Positions 8,442 to 11,103 of a stretch of 11,103 bases of DNA are shown here, in pieces. Position numbers and translations under genes: made by a program. The DNA is taken from the NCBI GenBank assembly GCA_001430745.1, contig KQ482061.1, forward strand, positions 1,084,982-1,096,084. The letters run 5' to 3'. This stretch comes from Auxenochlorella pyrenoidosa. Taxonomy: Eukaryota; Chlorophyta; Trebouxiophyceae; Chlorellales; Chlorellaceae. Each line of letters opens with the position of its first letter. Positions within the stretch are counted from its first letter, which is position 1. The notes beneath the pieces were generated by a model that saw only the letters and a program-made list of their open reading frames with translations, was not told the DNA's origin and made no database searches.

Positions 8442-8964
8442 ATGAGACTATGAAGACAGTTTCCTTGTGTTTTTTGTGACAAAGAAAGAGAAAAAGGGCT
8501 ACTACCTGGGTGTTTTCTTGGGAGAGGAAGGTTCGCAGGTCGAGGCAGGTGCTTTCAAAGAGTGCTGGAAATCGGGCTCGAATGTCGGCATAGAAGGGGC
8601 ATTCAAACAAGAAGTGTTGTGTTGTTTCATCAGGGGCACCACAGTGTGGGCAGGAAAGAGAGTGGGCTATTCGGGATTCTGCTGCCTCAGCAGCGGTCGG
8701 CTGGCAGTGGCCTGTCAAAAGGCAGGTGGGGCAGAACCAGTGCCCTTCGGGGGGCTCTGAGAGGGGTGGGTCGAGGCATTGGCAGTGCCAGCCAGCGTCG
8801 CAGGAGTCGCAGAGGAGAAAGTAGTTGGGGGCTGACCAGGTGTGGGTGTTGCATTTTTGGCAGGAAATGTGGTGGATGCGTTGTTTTTCTTTGGATTTTT
8901 GGTAGCGGGAGGTGTGTGATGCGAGCCAATGAGTAGTACTGGCTAGTGATGATGATGCACTTAC
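8440..8964 (-). pseudogene. LINE ORF2 C-terminal fragment with a PHD finger and a terminal CCHC knuckle
   Basis: The frame is open from 8964 to a TGA at 8442-8440 (174 codons) but has no ATG, as expected for a truncated copy. A complete C4HC3 PHD finger lies at 8862-8722: C-x2-C, 13 residues, C-x2-C, x4, H-x2-C, 14 residues, C-x2-C, with LLCDSCDAGWH, LDPPL and HWFCPTC typical of PHD fingers. It runs straight into LTGHC and then C-x2-C-x8-H-x4-C (8652-8599, CPHCGAPDETTQHFLFEC) and CPFYADIR, the zinc-binding tail found after the reverse transcriptase in many L1-like elements. The frame shows no internal stop or frameshift, so the copy may be young. A host gene exon is a less likely alternative, because the CCHC tail is LINE-specific in my experience of the family. 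Confidence 0.72.
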
Positions 8965-8967
8965 TCA

Positions 8968-9280
8968 AGAGTTGTTACGCAGTGGCGGGGGAGCGGCGGT
9001 GCACACCTGTCATTACACCCTGTACTTCTTTTGCTCCTTCAGGCCCTGCGATCTATTCTGGTGCATCAGTTCAGCCTGCCGTTGAGGAGCCCGCGTCCTT
9101 TTCACGTCCGCGACTGGCGCAGCTTGTGCGAGGGAACGGGTCGGGCCTCTCTGCACATCACGTTGAGCGACAGCAAGCCGGCAAGGCAGCAAGCGTGCGC
9201 ACGGTCACGCTGCCGCTGCCGCCAAGCACTGGCCGCCACTGCCGCTTCTCCGCCGCCGTTGAGAACGCGCAGCTGCGCTG
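8968..9280 (+). promoter_or_regulatory. Upstream region and leader of the JTB-like gene
   Basis: No convincing gene is seen in these 313 bases. They lie between the LINE fragment and the ATG at 9281 and must hold the promoter and leader of that gene unless further LINE sequence is hidden here. An acceptor-like TTTTGCTCCTTCAG ends near 9042 and could close a leader intron. Plus-strand open frames exist but show no recognisable motifs, and one ends just before the gene start. Confidence 0.35.
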
Positions 9281-9934
9281 ATGGGTCTCCAATGGCGCGC
9301 CCTTGTTCTTGGGCTGCTGCTGGTGGCCAGTGTTAGTGGCAAGAAGCAGCGAGAGGAGGACGCGGGAGAAAACGAGCAGCCGCAACAGCAGCAGCAGCAG
9401 GAGCAGCAGCAGCAGCAGCAGCAGGAACACGAGCCGCCAACACAACTCGTGCTGTTCTGCAATCAATCGTCCGACTGTCAGGTTTGTGCCTGCCACATGC
9501 CCACATCTGCAACTGTCCATTTGGTACATTCAGTGTACCGTGGCTGTGCGCGTCTGTTGCTGTTGTGTTGAATTGCCCTTCCTGGCACCCACCTCACCCC
9601 TCACAACGTTCCCACCCCACCTCACCCTGCACCCCCGCAGTCCTGCGGCGCCATGCGGCTCAGCGAGCACTGCCGCGCCTCTGGCGGCTACGCCCTGGCC
9701 AGCTGCGTGGTGGCGCGCCAGGGCTCCGCGCTCCCCCACGAGTTTGAGCGCCCGCTCAAGGAGGAGCAGCGGCGTGGGCTGGAGGAGGGCGACGCAGTGT
9801 CGCGGCACCACGCCTGCGTGCCCAGCAGCGCGCTGTCGGTGCCCCGCTTCCTGGCGGGCTGCACGGCGGGCGCGGCGGCCGCGCTGCTGGTGGTGCGCCT
9901 GCGGGCGTGGCAGCTGCGCCGCCTGGGCTTCTAG
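9281..9934 (+). CDS. Small type I membrane protein with polyQ tract, JTB-like, 2 exons
   Basis: Seen: exons 9281-9481 and 9641-9934 (donor CAG|GTTTGT, acceptor CCCGCAG|TCC, phase 0) encode 164 residues. A signal peptide is clear at 1-20 (LVLGLLLVASVSG), followed by an acidic and Gln-rich stretch with 6 and 7 Gln (35-48), a luminal part with cysteines at 60, 66, 69, 78, 89 and 126, one hydrophobic span at about 137-152 and a basic tail RLRAWQLRRLGF. The run C-x2-C, x8, C, then a Gly-Tyr and a further Cys, then a single membrane span near the end, is reminiscent of the JTB (jumping translocation breakpoint) family, whose role is poorly defined. That match rests on cysteine spacing and topology, so the family call is tentative. 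Likely in the ER, Golgi or plasma membrane. Confidence 0.7.
9377..9424 (+). repeat. CAG trinucleotide repeat encoding polyglutamine
   Basis: After CAG-CCG-CAA, five CAG codons (9386-9400), one GAG and seven CAG codons (9404-9424) follow. All are in the reading frame of the membrane protein and lie in its predicted luminal part. Length variation between strains is likely because most units are identical. Confidence 0.9.
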
Positions 9935-10045
9935 CGTACCCTGCCCAACATGCTGCTCAGCAATCCTCTGTGCGGCGCCCCTCTGTAGACTGCCAGGCCC
10001 AAGGACTGTGTGCCAAGGAGTGGGCAGTTGTGGGGAGTGTGTGGC

Positions 10046-10050
10046 TTACA
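10046..10050 (-). terminator. Candidate TGTAA polyadenylation signal for the biotin carboxylase gene
   Basis: TGTAA is the usual chlorophyte poly(A) signal. This is the first one met downstream of the stop codon at 10457 on the minus strand that I found. A five-base motif is weak evidence by itself. Confidence 0.35.
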
Positions 10051-10317
10051 GTGGCGGAGGCAGTGGTGTGCGAGTAAAGGGGCCGCTGCGGGGGCCGCTG
10101 TGCAAAGGGAAAACCTGCCAATGTAGGGAGAGCAGAGAACAGAAATGCAGCAGCGGGGAGGTGCGTGGGGGCGGTGGTGCAAGCACAGACGCGGGGCGCC
10201 GCCCCCACTCAGTACACTGGTAAGCATGAATGGGAAGAGAGGTTTGGCTGGACAGGAGGTGCTGGGAGAAATGTTTCTGGCAATCACACACGCCGACGGT
10301 GCACTGCGGTGACAACA

Positions 10318-10359
10318 GGGCCGCGGCGGCGCGCTCAATCATCGGCGCCGCCGCGGCCC
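10318..10359. repeat. Perfect 15-bp inverted repeat with 12-base loop
   Basis: GGGCCGCGGCGGCGC (10318-10332) pairs without mismatch with 10345-10359 around a 12-base AT-richer loop. The 8-base word caacaggg occurs at 10313-10320 and again at 10360-10367, so the hairpin is bracketed by a short direct repeat. It lies in the 3' UTR of the biotin carboxylase transcript and could also lie in that of the JTB-like transcript. It could be an RNA structure or a very small hairpin insertion. Confidence 0.8.
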
Positions 10360-10456
10360 CAACAGGGAGACGCCCTGGGGTTGAGAGGGGCCGGGAGGCC
10401 CGGGGGGGCGCCCTGCGCCCCGGCCTGCTCCCCAGGCTGGGCAAGAGGCAGCGCCT

Positions 10457-10915
10457 TTACTTGGCGGCGGCCTTCTTCCGGCGGGCGTGCACGCGCTTGC
10501 CGGCCTCAGCCACCAGGCCCATGTCCTTCATCTTGGGGGGCTCCTGCGGGGCAGGGGGGCAGTGTGGTGAGCGACTTGATGTTTTCAAGGATACACAGCG
10601 TTTCAGTGCGCCATGCTGACGACGCCCCTGACAATGCCCAGGCCCTGGCGCTCTCAACGTTCCAGCCCAACACCGATGTCCTTGCCACACAGGCCTGGGC
10701 TGCTGCACCCCTGCTGCCACACCGGCCCCGCAGACGCGCTGGCAGCTCCAGCCCCGAGCCCTGTGCGCCCTTTGCCCCGGCCCTGCCCCCACCGTGAGCG
10801 AGTCGGCGTGCTTGAGGATGAAGCCGGTGTCCACGTCGCCGGCCTTGAACGCCTCGTTCTCCAGGATGAGGGCGTGGAAGGGGGCGGTGGTGGGCACGCC
10901 GTGCACCACCATCTC
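10457..10915 (-). CDS. accC: Biotin carboxylase subunit of plastid acetyl-CoA carboxylase, C-terminal exons
   Basis: Seen: exon 10915-10793 (donor ACG|GTGGGG) joins exon 10543-10457 (acceptor CCGCAG|GAG) in phase 0, giving the last 69 residues and a TAA. The first exon encodes VVHGVPTTAPFHALILENEAF followed by KAGDVDTGFILKH. This matches the C-terminal lid-side region of biotin carboxylases of the plant and cyanobacterial AccC type (GVPTT..H..IL....F..G.VDT.FI.KH). Known: this subunit carboxylates biotin on BCCP using ATP and bicarbonate, the first half of the committed step of plastid fatty acid synthesis. The ATP-grasp catalytic part lies beyond the right edge. The last exon encodes a basic tail (GKRVHARRKKAAAK) that I do not recognise from plant homologues. 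The nuclear, intron-bearing location fits import into the plastid. Other biotin-dependent carboxylases are less likely. Confidence 0.83.
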   Translation of the reverse strand, partial: EMVVHGVPTTAPFHALILENEAFKAGDVDTGFILKHADSLTVGAGPGQRAHRARGWSCQRVCGAGVAAGVQQPRPVWQGHRCWAGTLRAPGPGHCQGRRQHGALKRCVSLKTSSRSPHCPPAPQEPPKMKDMGLVAEAGKRVHARRKKAAAK

Positions 10916-11103
10916 CTGCGGGGGTGGGGGGCCGCGCAGAGGGTCAGTCAATGAAGAAACATCATGCTCTCGAATCATTAGGTCTTTCCGACTGGGGGGC
11001 CTTTGCCAAGGGGTCGGATACGTTGTGGGCAAGGGGGAGCCTTCCTCGGTGACACCCAGGATTGAAATTCCCCCGCCGCCAGCGCCTGAAGCACCTGCCC
11101 CCC
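10916..11103 (-). other. Intron of the biotin carboxylase gene
   Basis: The acceptor CCACCCCCGCAG ends at 10916. Nothing resembling biotin carboxylase coding sequence is seen up to the window edge. A possible donor, CAG|GTGCTT, at 11094 would give a 179-base intron and leave only nine exon bases in the window. Confidence 0.6.

Larger units (their letters stand above)
8396..8964 (-). mobile_element. 5'-truncated non-LTR retrotransposon (LINE) remnant, 3' end
   Basis: The minus strand holds the C-terminal end of a LINE ORF2, a very short 3' UTR with a stem-loop, and an ATTG-repeat tail, which is how many LINE copies end. No reverse transcriptase core is present, so the copy is truncated at its 5' side, the usual result of incomplete target-primed reverse transcription. 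Base composition is less GC-rich than the neighbouring genes. The 5' boundary is set only by the in-frame stop at 8967-8965 and could lie further right. No target-site duplication was recognised. Confidence 0.7.
9935..10456. other. Convergent intergenic region (3' UTRs of the JTB-like and biotin carboxylase genes)
   Basis: No coding sequence is supported in these 522 bases. A minus-strand TGTAA lies at 10050-10046 and could end the biotin carboxylase transcript about 400 bases after its stop. On the plus strand only TGTAG variants (9984-9988 and near 10124) are seen. A perfect hairpin at 10318-10359 is listed separately. Confidence 0.5.

Noticed and set aside
8385..9050. Target-site duplication flanking the LINE fragment
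   Set aside because: No matching word of useful length was found on both sides; the 5' boundary is not precise.
8946..9281. Plus-strand open frame beginning MMMMHLL ahead of the JTB-like gene
   Set aside because: No motif, partly antisense to the LINE frame, and it ends at the real gene start; treated as leader or promoter.

Overview
The window looks like nuclear DNA of a GC-rich green alga, most likely a trebouxiophyte of the Chlorella/Micractinium type (inference). The support is very high GC, genes broken into many short exons by introns of about 125-335 bases, Ala/Gln-rich low-complexity linkers, a plastid-type biotin carboxylase, and a candidate TGTAA polyadenylation signal. There is no operon structure, and most long open frames are antisense or intron shadows.

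Layout. (1) Minus strand, 13-5087: the N-terminal 893 codons of a BIRC6-like ubiquitin-conjugating enzyme (E2) in 15 exons. It carries a SUMO-interaction-like motif, two RanBP2/NZF zinc fingers, a RING/IBR-like Cys/His segment, a coiled coil and the first half of a UBC fold. The catalytic cysteine lies beyond the left edge. (2) 5088-5678: a divergent intergenic region with a G-box. (3) Plus strand, 5679-8302: an F-box/LRR protein in 8 exons. (4) Minus strand, 8396-8964: a 5'-truncated LINE (non-LTR retrotransposon) tail with an intact PHD finger just before the usual C-terminal CCHC knuckle, then a 3' stem-loop and an ATTG-repeat tail. (5) Plus strand, 9281-9934: a two-exon, 164-residue type I membrane protein with a polyglutamine tract and a Cys pattern resembling the JTB family. 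(6) Minus strand, 10457-10915 and on past the right edge: the C-terminus of the biotin carboxylase subunit of plastid acetyl-CoA carboxylase. Genes 5 and 6 converge on a region holding a perfect 15-bp hairpin.

Two themes stand out. Two ubiquitin-system genes (an E2 and an SCF-type substrate receptor) are arranged head to head. Four of the 24 intron donors I modelled are GC rather than GT; two of the four are strongly supported by the conserved E2 and F-box sequences they join. All exon joins were built by eye from reading frame, splice consensus and family motifs, without transcripts.
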